Positions 42,403 through 54,200 of a stretch of DNA of 64,000 nt are shown here, in pieces. The first letter of the stretch is position 1, and each line of letters begins with the position of its first letter. The stretch is from contig CM020620.1 in the NCBI GenBank assembly GCA_009829735.1, forward strand, positions 25,270,020-25,334,019. The letters run 5' to 3'. The position numbers were made by a program, and so were the translations under genes. Source of the stretch: Pyropia yezoensis. Taxonomy: Eukaryota; Rhodophyta; Bangiophyceae; Bangiales; Bangiaceae. The notes under the pieces were generated by a model. That model worked only from the letters and a program-made list of their open reading frames with translations. It had not been told where the DNA came from and searched no databases.

Positions 42403-44865
42403 GGCGCCGCCGCCGCCGCTGCCGCTGCCGCCTGCGGCGGCGGTGTCGGCGGCCGGCTGGGTGGCGCGGCGGTCGCTTTCGACGGTGGTGGCGGCAGCGG
42501 TGGCGGCGGCCGGGGGGGGTGCCGCCAGAGGGGGAGGGGGGGGAGGTGAGGGCGGAGGGGGGGAAGGGGGTGCACCTGGGGGGGATCTGCTCAGGGTCGA
42601 CGCCATTGCCGCCGTTGCGGCAGAGGAAGCGGTCGAATGAGGGGGGCGGTGGCAGCGGTCCGGAGGCATGGTCTTGGTGGGAAGGGAGGGGCCGGGAAGG
42701 GGGTGCGGGGGCGGGCTGTGCGCCCATGCGACAAAAAAAAAGGAAGACACCGCCACCGCCGTGTATACCCTCGAGGTTCCAGGGGCGCGGGGGGGGGGAG
42801 GGGGGGGGGGGGTCACGGGGGCGGGCGCTGTACCCCCCCGGCCGCGCGCGCTCCCCGCCCGGCGGCTGCGGTGGTGGGGGAGGCCGCCCGCGCGCCCGCG
42901 GGTGCCAAGGCTGTGGCCTCCCTTTTGTCGCCGCCGCTGCCGCACCCAGGCGGGCTGCGAGGTGAGGGCGAGGGGGCGGCGGCCGTCGCCGCGGCGGCAT
43001 CGGCGGCAGCTGCGGCGGTGGCGGCGGCGCCCGCCTCGCGCGTGCGGTGGGGGGAGGTGGCCCTCACGGCGCCCGAGGAGGTGCCACCGCCGCCAACCGC
43101 ATCCACCAAGTCCAGCGCCGCGGTCGCCGCACCCCCCACCCCTGCTACGGCAGCTGGCCCCGTCACCTCCGACGCGGCCGCCGCGGCCGCGACTCCCGCC
43201 GCCGCCGTCGCCCGTTGTGTGCGCAAGCGGCCGCCGCTGCCACGGACGGGCGGCCCCGAGCGCGGGCGCCCGGTGGAGCCGGCGGCCGCGCGCGCCGAGG
43301 CGGCACAGCAGCCGGCAACGTCGCCGTCGCCCCGTGCCACCACCCACGAGGGGGGCGCCCGGCGGCAGGGGGAAGTCGCCCCGTCCCTCTACGAGCCAAC
43401 CTCCGCGGCGCCTCCACAGCCGTTCTCCACCATCACGAACAGCCACGAAGCGGGCCTATCACAACAACGCAAGAAGAAATAGAAGATTTACAACAGTTGG
43501 GCTAAGAAAAAGACCCTGCGGTGGCGACCCCACCACCCCTACATCCCCGCCCACCCCTAGCCCCCCCCCCCCTGCCTAACAGCCGCCTTCCCCCCAGCAC
43601 GAAGCTCCTCCCAGCACAAGCCACCCCCCAGTACCCAACCAAGCAGCACGACCACGAGCTCTCTGCGGCCATCCCCTTCCCCCCCCCCACGTCGTGCTCC
43701 TCTTACCGTCATCCCAACACAGCTGGCACCATCATCGCCGACCCCCCCCGCTCCTAACAAGACGACAACAGCTGTCCCCTCCTCCGGCCCCCATTAGCAC
43801 GCCAACGCAGTCGTTGCGTCCACCCCCCCAACCACTCCTACACCACGACGGACGAGGACAATCAGCGTCCCCAGAAGTGGCACCTTCACGGCCGCCATTC
43901 CTTCCCCTCCCATAACCCCACCGCGCAGCAGCGATGGTCACCACCCCTCCCAGCCACAATCGCTGTCGCCGCTCGCCCGCACCCCAAGAGCACAATCGCC
44001 GCCGCCGCCACCCCCATCCCTTTGTCGTCACAACCGGGGGCGGCCACGAGCACCACCGCGGCGGAAGACCGTCGCGGAAGATGGCCACAGCGACGACATC
44101 CCCGCAACCGTCCCCGTCCACGACCGCCCCAGCCCACCGCCGCCAACGCCGCAGTCCCGTGCACCTGCCAAACAGCCACGGCGACCAGCCATAACGCTTG
44201 CCCACCACTTCAACGCTACGGGAAAAGAGAACATGGGAAAACTAGTGAAAAGAAAACAGAGGCGGCAGGGTCGCCCCCAACGACCCCCCGCCCCCCGAGC
44301 ACCTCCTCCCCCCAAGCACCCCACCAACTCAAGCACCCCCCCCCACCCCCTCCACTTTCCCGCAACCCATCCCCCTCCTACCACCCACCGCCTCTCCAAG
44401 CATCCACCACCCCTACCACCACGAGCGCTCTACGAAAAAGTCCCCCCCACCCTCCGTATAGCTTCCCATACCACCGTCCCCCGCCGCCCGTCACCCACAA
44501 GGCCATCCCCCCCTTCCCACCCCCACCATCACAACCACAGCAGCCCCCCCCCCCGGCCCATCATCACACCAATAACGCCGTCGTGCGCCTCCCCCCACCT
44601 AAATCGCCACAGACGTGGACACCACTTGCCGCCGTGGATGAGCGCACCCGCCCTTGCCGCCGCCGCAGACGAGCATCGCCGCAGCCACGCCGACCCCTCC
44701 CCCGCCGACAACTCATCAAACATCATGGCAACCGTCCCCCCCTCCACCGTCGTCCACCACCACAGCCACAGCAACCATCCCCCCCCCCACTGTCGCTCAC
44801 CACCCACAGCCACCGCAGCCCCCCCCTGCCCCCCCCTCCACCGCCCCCCCCCCCCCACTCCACCG

Positions 44866-44897
<32 letters not shown>
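44866..44897 (+). repeat. 32-base C homopolymer
   Basis: An uninterrupted run of 32 C in a C-rich stretch, the opposite polarity to the G run at 42370. A 20-base C run follows at 45906-45925. Confidence 0.8.
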
Positions 44898-44900
<3 letters not shown>

Positions 44901-45127
44901 ACCACCACAGACGAGCACACCTGCCGATGCCGTCGAGGTCGCCATCGACAGCCATCGCCGCGCTGACGCCCACCGACGTCACGACCGTCAACCGCCGCCA
45001 TCGCTACGGACGGGGCCGCCGCCACAGTCGCCAAGGACGGGGCCGCCGCCACAGTCGCCACGGACACCCACCGCCGCCAAAAAGACGGACGGCGAGCACT
45101 ACGACAGCACACCATGATCGCCACCAC

Positions 45128-45229
45128 CGTCGCTACCGCCGACGTCACCAAGGCTCCTGTCGCCGCCGCCGCCGCCGCCGTCGCTACCGCCGACGTCACC
45201 AAGGCTCCTGTCGCCGCCGCCGCCGCCGC
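45128..45229 (+). repeat. 51-bp tandem duplication
   Basis: Two copies (45128-45178 and 45179-45229) start CGTCGCTACCGCCGACGTCA, continue with ACCAAGGCTCCTGT and end in a CCG run. The 51-bp period keeps frame (17 codons), so it may lie in coding DNA. Confidence 0.8.
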
Positions 45230-45695
45230 CGCCGATCGCCGGCAGCCGTCGCGGGACCAGATCGCTGCGACTACGGTAAGTGGAGGCGCCGACGGTGGCG
45301 GACAATCCGCCACCAAAAGCATTCCACGGATTTCAAAAAGTGACTGCCAACTCGAGGCTTGCCAATGTGTGGCTGTCGAGCCTTCATCGGTCGATCTCAA
45401 GAATTATCGCGATGTGCCAGGAAATGTACAAGGTAGACTTTGAATGCTTGCAGATCCCATTCACACTGGGTCTCTTAGGAACGGGCCTCGATCGATCGCG
45501 GAGAAGGGGCCACCAGGCAAGCAGCCAACTCGCATCAAATATGGACATCTCCTGTGAGGACTGGCCTGGGTCAACGGCACTCACCAAAGTACCGGAAGCA
45601 GGTCCAGGCACGTGGACAGGCCTGGGCTGCCATTGGCTGCCCACGCCCTGCGACTTGGTGGTCCACCTCTGACATGAGAAACGCCGCAGCCCCGT

Positions 45696-45723
45696 GTCCG
45701 GGCATTTTATAGAAAAGCACGAT
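45696..45723 (-). repeat. Right arm of the 28-bp perfect inverted repeat
   Basis: Reverse complement of 40444-40471, all 28 bases identical. The arms face each other across the low-complexity zone. Confidence 0.75.
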
Positions 45724-45989
45724 ATGCGACCCTATGCAATACTTGCAAGCTCCAGAACAGAGATTTGATGCCGTTTCAAGTCGTTTTAACGTCCAATTAC
45801 GTGCCGCGTTGCCATATTGCGAATGGGATTCACGACGGTAGCTGTGCTCTGATGCCCCCCCTTGCGTCGTCCAGTGATCGTGCTGCGCGTTGTTCATAAT
45901 CAATTCCCCCCCCCCCCCCCCCCCCATGCCATGTCACTATCGGTGCCAACTCGCCCGTCCGCAGCGGTACAATCTTGTCCTGTCGGCAT

Positions 45990-46642
45990 CAGCGCAGCAC
46001 TGCTTATCGCCTGTCAAACTTTTCTTGCTTTTGTGGGAAATTCTCGAGCAAAAACCTGCATGAAACCTGCATCGACCCCCCCTCAAGGCATCATAGACAC
46101 CGCTTTTACCCCCGTTTCTTGCTTTCTGCCCATAACAGCTCGGGCGATTGGTGGTCGCCACCTCCCTTGGTATGACCGGAAGCGCTCGGGGCAGGAGAGC
46201 ACTCTCGTGAAGCGCAAAGAAGCGACCGACCATCGCTACGCTTGGGAGCAATGTTTAAACAATCGCGTTGAAAAATCGCGCAATCTCTTGCACTGGTTAA
46301 GCAAAAATCTGCGCGACGACAGCTTTCGAGGGTCTGCACGAAAAAATCTCTCCGCCTTGCTCGACATCTACAACATGAATTCTGACCAATGAAACGCTCG
46401 ATTCAGCAAACAGCAGCGCCACCGCTGTTGTCATTGGTTGACAGAACACCGACAGCGGCCGTCGTGTCGGTCATCCTGGGGGAGATTCTTTGGCCTCAGC
46501 CCATCCCCTTGATCAGAAAAGCAAAGTTCTGCTCGAGCCGTTCATTTTCGTGCTCGAGCAGGGCAAGAATTTGCACAACGAAGCAAGAGATCTGGCCAAA
46601 ATCGGGCTTGTATCTTGACAGGGGATAAGCACTGCTGCGCAG
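45990..46642. mobile_element. 653-bp inverted-repeat (MITE-like) element
   Basis: Arms of 28 bases at 45990-46017 and 46615-46642 match with three mismatches (shared core TGCTTATC-CCTGTCAA reading inward). The interior is less GC-rich than its surroundings and holds a perfect CTGCTCGAGC hairpin (46529-46538 with 46552-46561). I see no transposase. No target duplication was recognised, so the outer ends are uncertain. Confidence 0.55.
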
Positions 46643-49600
46643 TGTGCACTGCGTGCTGTCGCGCCACCGGCTCGACCGTCACCACCGCCGTCGCCGACGA
46701 CCCCGCCGAGTGCGTTACGACCAACATCCCCACCCCCGGTTCGACCACCAATGACCCCACCACGACGGCAGCCGGGTCAGTAGCCCACACTCTCGCTGAC
46801 GCGGCCGCAGGTACGATCACCAGAACGCCCACCGACGCGGTCAACACCACAGCCGCCGGTACGGTCGGCGGGTCAGCTGCCGACGCGGCGGGCACCGCAC
46901 CGGCTGCCACGGCCGGCGTCACAGCCACCGACGCGGCCCGCACAACAGCGCCCGGCACGGCCGGCGCCACAGATGCGCCCGCCGACCCCTCTGACGCCTC
47001 CGCCGGGTCACCCACTGACTCGGCCGGTACCACCTCGACACCGGTCGGATCGGCCACCGTCTCAGCGATCACCGACTCGGCCGGCATCACAGCCGTCGAC
47101 GCCACCGGAACCGCGCCGGCCGACACGGCTGGCATCTCGGCCGCCGACGCGACTACTACTGTAGCAATCCCCCCGCGCCGCCCCGCTCCGCCCCCCGCCG
47201 CTATTCACCCAGCCACAGCCGCCCCCTACATACCTCGAACAAACCCGCACCCCACCGCTGCCCGCAGCCGCCACCCGAGGCGGCGGCCACCCACCCCCCC
47301 GCAGCAGCCAAACCCCCCCCGCGACCACAGCCGGCACCCCCCCCGGCAGCGACCGCCCGCCCCCGCCGCCCTAAAACACCCTTCGTGGCGGCACCCGCCC
47401 CCCCCCACCCCCCGGCCGCAGCCGCCCCGCCTCACGCAGCGGCCGTCAACCCCCCGCCCCCGACCACCAGCGGCCTCCCCGCCCCAGCAGCAGCCACGTC
47501 CCACCCAGCACTGGTCGCCCACCAAATGCCCCCAGCCGCCCGCAACCGCAGCCCCCCTACAGGCAGCAACCACCCGACCCCCTCCCCCAGCCGCCAGTGG
47601 TCGCCCCACCCCCATCAGCGGCCGGTCTCCCTCGGGCAGCAGCCGCCCCCCCCTCAGCTGCCGCCGCCCAACCCACCGTGCGGCGGCCGCCCCCTGCCCG
47701 GCCGCGGCCACCCCATCCTCAGCAAAACCGCGCCCCGACGCCGGCCGCAGCCGCCAGCCGCCGCCTTCTCCCCGGCAGCGGCCGCCCGCTCCCACCGGCC
47801 GCCCGCTCCCACCGCTAGCCGCCTGTGGAAGCCCCCTCCCCGGAAGAGGCCACCCCACACCCGGCCTCAGTCGCCGCACTCGCTAATAACCAGGCACTCA
47901 AAAAAAAAAAAACAGAACGGAAGATCAGAAAGCGTACGTAGCAGCTGAACGTCTGCACCTTCCCGCCGTCTGTTGACGAGAACGCAGCGGCACGGGTGGA
48001 CACCGGCGTATGGGCACGGCGGGGGGGGTGGCGGGAAGTGCGTGGTGGTCGGGCACCGTCGGGTGGGAGGATGCGTCGGCCGCCATGGGATGGCATGCTT
48101 GCAGATCGAAAGTAGCGAGAGGAGCCATTGGGCCCGGGGGAGGCCGCCTGACGACGGCCCGGCCACCCAAAAGTGCCAACGGTGCCTCGCTGTGGCGCAG
48201 GTTCTGCCGGTGGGCGTGCGGCGGTATCCACCTCCTCCACGCCCCACCTCCATCTCCTCCAACCCGATCGATGCTACCGCGGTTTCCCTACTATGTCCCC
48301 GGGCACAACCCACCCCCTGCCTACTTCCACCACCCCTTGACCGCCTCATTGACACGCGAACCGCGGCCGCTCACCGCCCAACCCCTTCGACAGCATCCGT
48401 CGACGCCGCAATACTACGCGGCTCCCACCTTCACCGCCCACCGCCGACGCCAACGTACCACAGTCCCTCCCCAACCTCCCCCCCACCCAAAAAGCGGTCA
48501 CGGACGCCACTGCCCTTCGTCACTCCCCCTTGACCACTGTCGCCGCTGCACTCATGCCGCCACCGCCGTCGCGGCCGCCATCGTGCTGCTGCCACCCCGC
48601 CCATCGGCCGCCGAAACTACGATGCGCCTCCCTCCCCACCACCACGGACACAGCCCCACCCTCCTCCCCCCAAAACAGCCGCTACCGCAGGCACAGTCTC
48701 GCCCCGGCCCCCTCATCGCAGCCGCCGCCGCTCTTGTGTGACCCATCACCCTTCCGCTGCCGCCGAAATAGTCCTGCACTCCCGCCTCCACGACTGCCGC
48801 AACAGCCACCACCATCCCCCGTCCACCCCCGCCACCACCGCGGCGGTCCTACCCCCGCGACTCGCCGCGGCCACCGCCACAGTCTTGCCCTAATCTCCGC
48901 AACATGTCGCCGCCACTGTCTCCACGAGCAAGATGACAACGGTAACACCGCCTTGGTCGCAGCCACCGCCACGGCCGCCGGCCGCGAGATTGTCAAGCCC
49001 CTCCCCGAGGCTGACCCCCCGAGCCGCCCCGCACGCCGGCGCCTACCCCCCTCAAGCCCTTCCCATCCAAAAGCATCAGCGACCGTACCCGCGACGCGGC
49101 CGCCATGCACCCCTATCGGCACGTCGCCACCGAGCGTACGCCCGCCGCTAGCCGCTGACGCCGCTGCTTTTCGCGCGTTACCATCGCCGTGGCTGTCGCT
49201 GCCACCGCCGCGGCGACCGGCCGCACAGAAGAGCAGCCGACGTGGCGGCGACGGCCGGAGGCAGATGAAAGGTGGGGAAGTGTTTACCCGGGAGGGTGGC
49301 CGGCGCTGACGGAGCCCGCGTCGACTGTGCCGCCCGAGAAGCAGCCACAATCGTTTCCCCTCCCCCACGCCTGAAACATCGTCCCCGCTGCCTTGGCCGC
49401 CACACCCCGTGCCCGCGCGGTCGTCGCGCCGATCGCGCCGGCAAGCGGCGAGCAGCGGCAGCGGGTACCGTGGGGCCGACAGCACGGCGTTGGGCAGCCC
49501 GCCACGCGAAGCACCGGGTAGACCGCCCCCGACCGGCCTCTGCGCCCTCGCCCCCCCCACGCCCACCGTCTGGGGTGGGATCAGCAGCGCACGCAGGCGC

Positions 49601-49877
49601 CTGACCGCTCCACCCCCAACCGTGGTCTTCGCCTTGTCGGCCCAGCCCCGCAGGCGTCGCCCCGTCGACCGCCGAAACCACCAGCAGCACCTTGTCCACC
49701 ACGTCCATGTCGGCGACGATGACCGGCCCCACTTCCGCCGCCGCCACCGCCACCGTCGCCGCCGCCGCTGCGGCGGCCGTCGCCGTAGCGACTACCGCCG
49801 CCGCCGCGACAGCCGCTGCAGCCGCCTCCGCCGCGACGCGGCCGCCCATTGCGGTGGCGGCCGCGCCCTGAGTGGCT
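46643..49877. other. Repetitive coding-like zone without a supported gene
   Basis: At 46690-47160 there is a degenerate repeat of 24-30 bases (ACGGCCGGC, then CACAGCC, then GACGCG) giving Thr/Ala/Asp-rich repeats on plus. From 47160 to 49100 the plus strand is C-rich, giving Pro/Arg-rich frames, with an A run at 47899-47911. From 49100 to 49877 several strands are open. A repeat-bearing secreted or wall-type protein at 46690-47160 is possible; I do not claim it. Confidence 0.35.
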
Positions 49878-50405
49878 TCACGCCCGCCTCCTCTCCCCCA
49901 ACACCGCTGACCTACCCACGAGGGACCAGCGGCGCCCCAGCCCCAGACGACCACCCCCCGCCGCCGCCGCCACGCCCACAGCGGCGGTGAAGTGATCTGT
50001 ATCGGTCGCCCCCCCCGCCAGGCCGTGAGCGGCGCCTGCCTCCGGTGGGCGAGCTCTGGCGGCTGGCGAAAACGACGACGCGGTCGCGATGCCGCCCTCG
50101 GAGGGCACGCCCACCGCGACGGTGACCAGCTGGAGGTCGTCGACGCATTCGACCCCCAGCATGTTGACAAAGTCGGGCAAAAAGTCCACGAAGCGGTGCT
50201 CGCGCATCCACTCCGTCAGCGCGTCCACGGCGATCACACCGGACGCTCCCGGCAGCAGCTCCACTGATTCGTACCGTCGCGGCTTCCGCCACTCGTGGCC
50301 GCTGGGGTGCTGTCGCGGGTATGTGCACACAGAGAAGGGAGCCCCCCAATGGCACGCGGACGTCACCGGCCGCGCATGCTGAGACGCTCTCCACTTGAAA
50401 GCCAT
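49878..50405 (-). CDS. Hypothetical protein with a SAM-like segment
   Basis: The ATG is at 50405, with 175 codons. Residues 61-97 (DALTEWMREHRFVDFLPDFV, then NMLGVECVDDLQLVT) have the pattern of a sterile alpha motif: Trp near the start, an aromatic/Leu-rich helix, a Gly turn, then DDLxLVT. The N-terminal 50 residues look well-mixed and codon choice differs from the low-complexity neighbours. The C-terminal 70 residues are Gly/Ala/Arg-rich and may be out of the true reading, so the end could be an intron or frameshift. It lies 0.8 kb downstream of the NTPase gene on the same strand; a link between them is open. Confidence 0.4.
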   Translation of the reverse strand: MAFKWRASQHARPVTSACHWGAPFSVCTYPRQHPSGHEWRKPRRYESVELLPGASGVIAVDALTEWMREHRFVDFLPDFVNMLGVECVDDLQLVTVAVGVPSEGGIATASSFSPAARARPPEAGAAHGLAGGATDTDHFTAAVGVAAAAGGGRLGLGRRWSLVGRSAVLGERRRA

Positions 50406-51219
50406 CCGTACTGGCGCCGCCGGCCTCTGCAGCCAAACCTAGACGCCTCTGACTAGTACTCTGGTGCCATGGCGCCCGCCCGTGAGGAGCCTGCAAGGCC
50501 CACGGTACCAGGCGGCATCGAAAGAAAAGCCAGAGACCAGGAGGAGGGGGAGGAAGCCCAGTGATGTCAAGACGAAGCGGCCCAGTTGGCACCGCGGTTG
50601 CCAGAGCGAGAAATGGACGGCGCACGAAGCTACAATAACAACCTTAACCCCAGCTTTGTCAGTGGTGGCCAATGTGCACCCTGCCCGCGACTGTCGGCAC
50701 CTAAAAACGTATAAGGGGCCAGGCGGGGCTTGGCAGTGGAGCACCGGACGCCGCGCAAGCGACGAGCATCGGTCCACGTACCTGTCGGCACAGTCGCAGA
50801 GAAGCGCGGGGCTGCCTGCAGGAACAGCAAACGCTTGTCCAAACCGCGCCTGCGGGGACGAGGAAGACGACGGTCGGGGCGTCACGTGGCAAGATAGAGT
50901 GTGCATTTTGTGGTGTACGCGGAGGCGCGACGCACGTCGCGCACACGGAGCGCCATCGGCGTCCCGCCCACACCGTCTGGCAATGCCTCGGGCACGCCAC
51001 GTGAGGGCGTTGGGCCAAGGCGAGGTGCGCGGAGGCCCCTCTCCGTCACCACCGCCACAACCGCCGCCGCAACTCTCACCGCCGCCCCCGCCCCTCCCGT
51101 CGCCCCCCCCCTGGCGCCCCGTCGCTGCCGTCGGAGGACCAGTCGTTCCGCAAATTCCCGGGCTGTGACAGTCACCGCTGACAGCAGCTCTCTCTCCCTC
51201 CTAGTCCACCGGACGACCG
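50406..51219. other. Spacer between the SAM-like ORF and the NTPase gene
   Basis: Open frames on both strands are weak in composition. None has a recognisable domain. It could hold the 3' UTR of the NTPase gene and the promoter of the downstream ORF. Confidence 0.4.
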
Positions 51220-54200
51220 TCACCGCCGGCGCACTTCGCGGGGTGCTACAGAAGCTCTCCTTCGAGGCAGTACTTTTGCATCGTAGAGCGACGGCCCATC
51301 ACCCATCAAGCCGCTGAGCGTCCTTCCATAGACAGCCTGGTGCTCGTTCACCCCAATGACGATCACCATGTTGCCCTCCTCCTTGGTCAGCCGGCGCGTG
51401 GGCTTCCCCGCAATCTTGTGGTTGGACTCCACAACCAGGACAACGCGCCCCTTCCACTGGTCCCACCACTTACCAAAGACCTTCTCCATCAGCTGCAGGC
51501 TCTTGCGCACATGCCCATTCAGATTCAAGTAGGAGCGTGCATTTCCGGTGACCTTGGCCGACTTGCAAACAGCCACGAGGTCCTCCTTCCTCACCTTGCC
51601 GGCAGAACCGCTGCGACGCAAAAACTTGATCGAGTCGAAGCCAGCATGCTCTGGTGCGCACTTAAACACGGTAGATGCGAGCTCCACAGCGTCGCGCTCC
51701 AGGATTGCGAGAACTGTGTTCGTAGACTCGCTATCATTGACCATCACGGCATGGGGCACGGCGTCGAGAAGAACCTTGTCTAGAAGAGGCCGCTCACCAG
51801 CAGAGTAGATGGCCGTGCTCCCTGGGTACAGCTGCATTAGGGTGATCGACCGGTAGTCGTGAGGTAGTGACACACCCGGCGACGAGGTTGTCCAAGCTGG
51901 CGCGGCAGCGCGCAGACGTGTTAGGGCCACATCTGCATACAGGGACACGAGCTCCCAGACCCGAGAAGCGGCTCCGCCCTTGTCAGCGGCGTCAAGCATC
52001 TCGGATAAAGCATCAAACACACCCTTCAACCGCAGGAACTCGGTCGCCGTCGCATCGGCCTCAATAGAGGGTGCAGACTTCCACTGAGCCATAAGCGCCA
52101 CGAGGAAGAGCGGGGGCATGCACGGGTTCTCAAACCTGCCGTCAGTTGCCTGGACGGCACCCACCAGCACGTTGTACGAAACTACATCATCCCATGACTT
52201 GAACGTCAATCCCGGCACGTTGATGCCCAGGACCAGCGGCTGCTCGCTGTCGAGCGTGCAGTTGTGCAACGCTGCAAGGAGGACGGCAGGCACGACCAAA
52301 AGATCAGACAGTAACTTGGACAGGGACAGGTTCTGCGACAGGAGGACACCAGCAGGTTTGACGACAGACGACCACACCGAGCAAGACGTAAAGACCCCTC
52401 GCAGGTTCAACAACAACAGAGCTGCGCTCCGCGGGTGACCACAGCTCAGCCTGGCAAAGGCACGAGCCGACAGGTTGGAGGGCTGCTGGAACGACGAGCG
52501 CCACGCATGCGACGTCCGGATCACGACAGCGTCCCGAAAGATGGGAAGGAAGTAGACGTCCGCAATCTCGTCCACGTCCAGGAAGCCTATCTTGGCAGCG
52601 GGTAGGAGAAAATAGGGAGAGCCCTTCCGGCGGCTGGACAAGGACGTGAGCATCAGGCTTTGCATCTCCATGTTCGCTGGCGCTGCCCGCAACAACTCGG
52701 CAACCTCGGTGTCGAGGGCTGCACTCTGGTTCTTGGACATCAGCTTCCGCACTTCGGCCAGCACCAGCCCAGGAAACGGCGCCGTCAGGAGCACAGTGAC
52801 GCTCTCAAGCCTCGTCCAGGTGCACATCTCATGGCGGTACACGCTCATCAGAGAGGCAGTCGGGGTTGCATCAGCAGTTGCTGGTGGTGAGACGGGGGAC
52901 GTGGTGGGGTCTGTCGAGGTCAGGCCGCACTCCAGCTCTGCAGGACTGGTCTCGATGGAAGGCACTTGAAACGGCGTCACCTTGTTTAGCTCTTCGATGG
53001 CCACAATAGTGGGTTTCTCACACAGCGCGAGCATTGCCTCGGCGATAATGGTGTCGACGAGGCTCGAGTTCACGGTCAAAAGCTTGTGGACTTGGGTGAC
53101 AAACCAGTCCCAGTCCCGCTCCGCACAGCGCAGGCACCACAGCAAACGTGCGTAGAGAGGGAGGAAGGCCTTGTTTGGATGAGCAGCCACGTCTTTCACG
53201 AATTTCTCGTCCCACGCGCCCCACAAGGATGCACCGTTGAACGACACAAAGCACACGCGGGTGTCCTCCAGGTCCGAGACGGTGTTCTCCCAGGAGGCCA
53301 GATTGGCTCGCGCCGCAGCCTCGGCGTACCGGATGTCGCTCAGAGCCCCCAACACCACCGATAGGTCCTCCAGGAAGTGCGTCTTACCCATGCCCGGTGA
53401 AGATACCAGGTACCACGCCGCTCGGGTGCCTTTCAGCCGCGCCAGCCTTGACAAGTGCGCACAGGTCTGGACCAACTCGACGTCGCGTGGGATAGCCAGG
53501 TCCTCCTCCCTCACCGGGAACGTCGCTAGCACACTGCTCGCAGAGCGTTGCCGACCCGCCGAGAGGAGCGCATCTTGTTTTCTCAGCATCGCCGCAACAG
53601 GGTAGCTCGCCGCAAACAGTTCCTGCAATTGCGCAGCAACGGCATCCAGGGAGGCATAGTATACTTGCAGATGCTTGCAAAACGCCTCCACGAACGCGAA
53701 CGTGGGCGCCAGGCGCTGACGCATTTCCAAGGAGCACTTGCCCGGCGCGACCCGAGAACGCGCAGACAAAGCATGCCGCTCCAAGCCTCGCCTCTTCTGC
53801 AACAAGGTCCGGCGCCACAGCAGCACCAGGTTCATCGCAGGAAGAGGGAGTGACAACAATGAAGAGCACTGGTTCAGCAAGACCGCGGTCTCGGCATACA
53901 CATCGTCGATTGCCATGGTGTTATACGCATCCAATGAGTTCAACTCGTCTTGGGAACGCGAGGCGCTGCTGCAGCCGCCCGCCTCTATCTCCTCCTTGAG
54001 GACTTGGGCCGACTCGTCAATGCGGTCCATGACCTTGACAGTCTGCGTCCAGAAATCGGTCAAAGCTGGCTCGTCGGGCTGCTCAGCGTACATCGCGGGC
54101 AGCTCCAAACCGGTTCCTCCCACGCCTTCCATGCTCATGAACGGGGACGGCACAGTGGTCGGAGAACCCGGTGCCGCACGCCGCCAATCCGGGCGTGGTG

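Larger units (their letters stand above)
41226..45300. other. Low-complexity zone with strand-composition switch
   Basis: Both strands have long open frames made of poly-Gly, poly-Pro, poly-Ala or Arg/His runs, which I treat as composition effects. The plus strand is G-rich at 41.5-43 kb and C-rich from about 43.5 kb on. A plus-strand frame at 42637-43482 with an Ala-rich body and a mixed, lysine-ended C-terminus (VRWGEVALTAPEEV, then LYEPTSAAPPQPF) is the least artefact-like and may be part of a real gene, but I cannot support exons. Confidence 0.4.

Noticed and set aside
41287..43446. A 719-codon minus-strand open frame across the low-complexity zone
   Set aside because: It is almost wholly Arg, His, Pro, Gly and Ala from simple repeats, and the opposite strand is equally open.
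44233..45117. Overlapping Pro/His/Thr-rich frames on plus and Gly-rich frames on minus
   Set aside because: C-run composition keeps all frames open. No domain and no start context.
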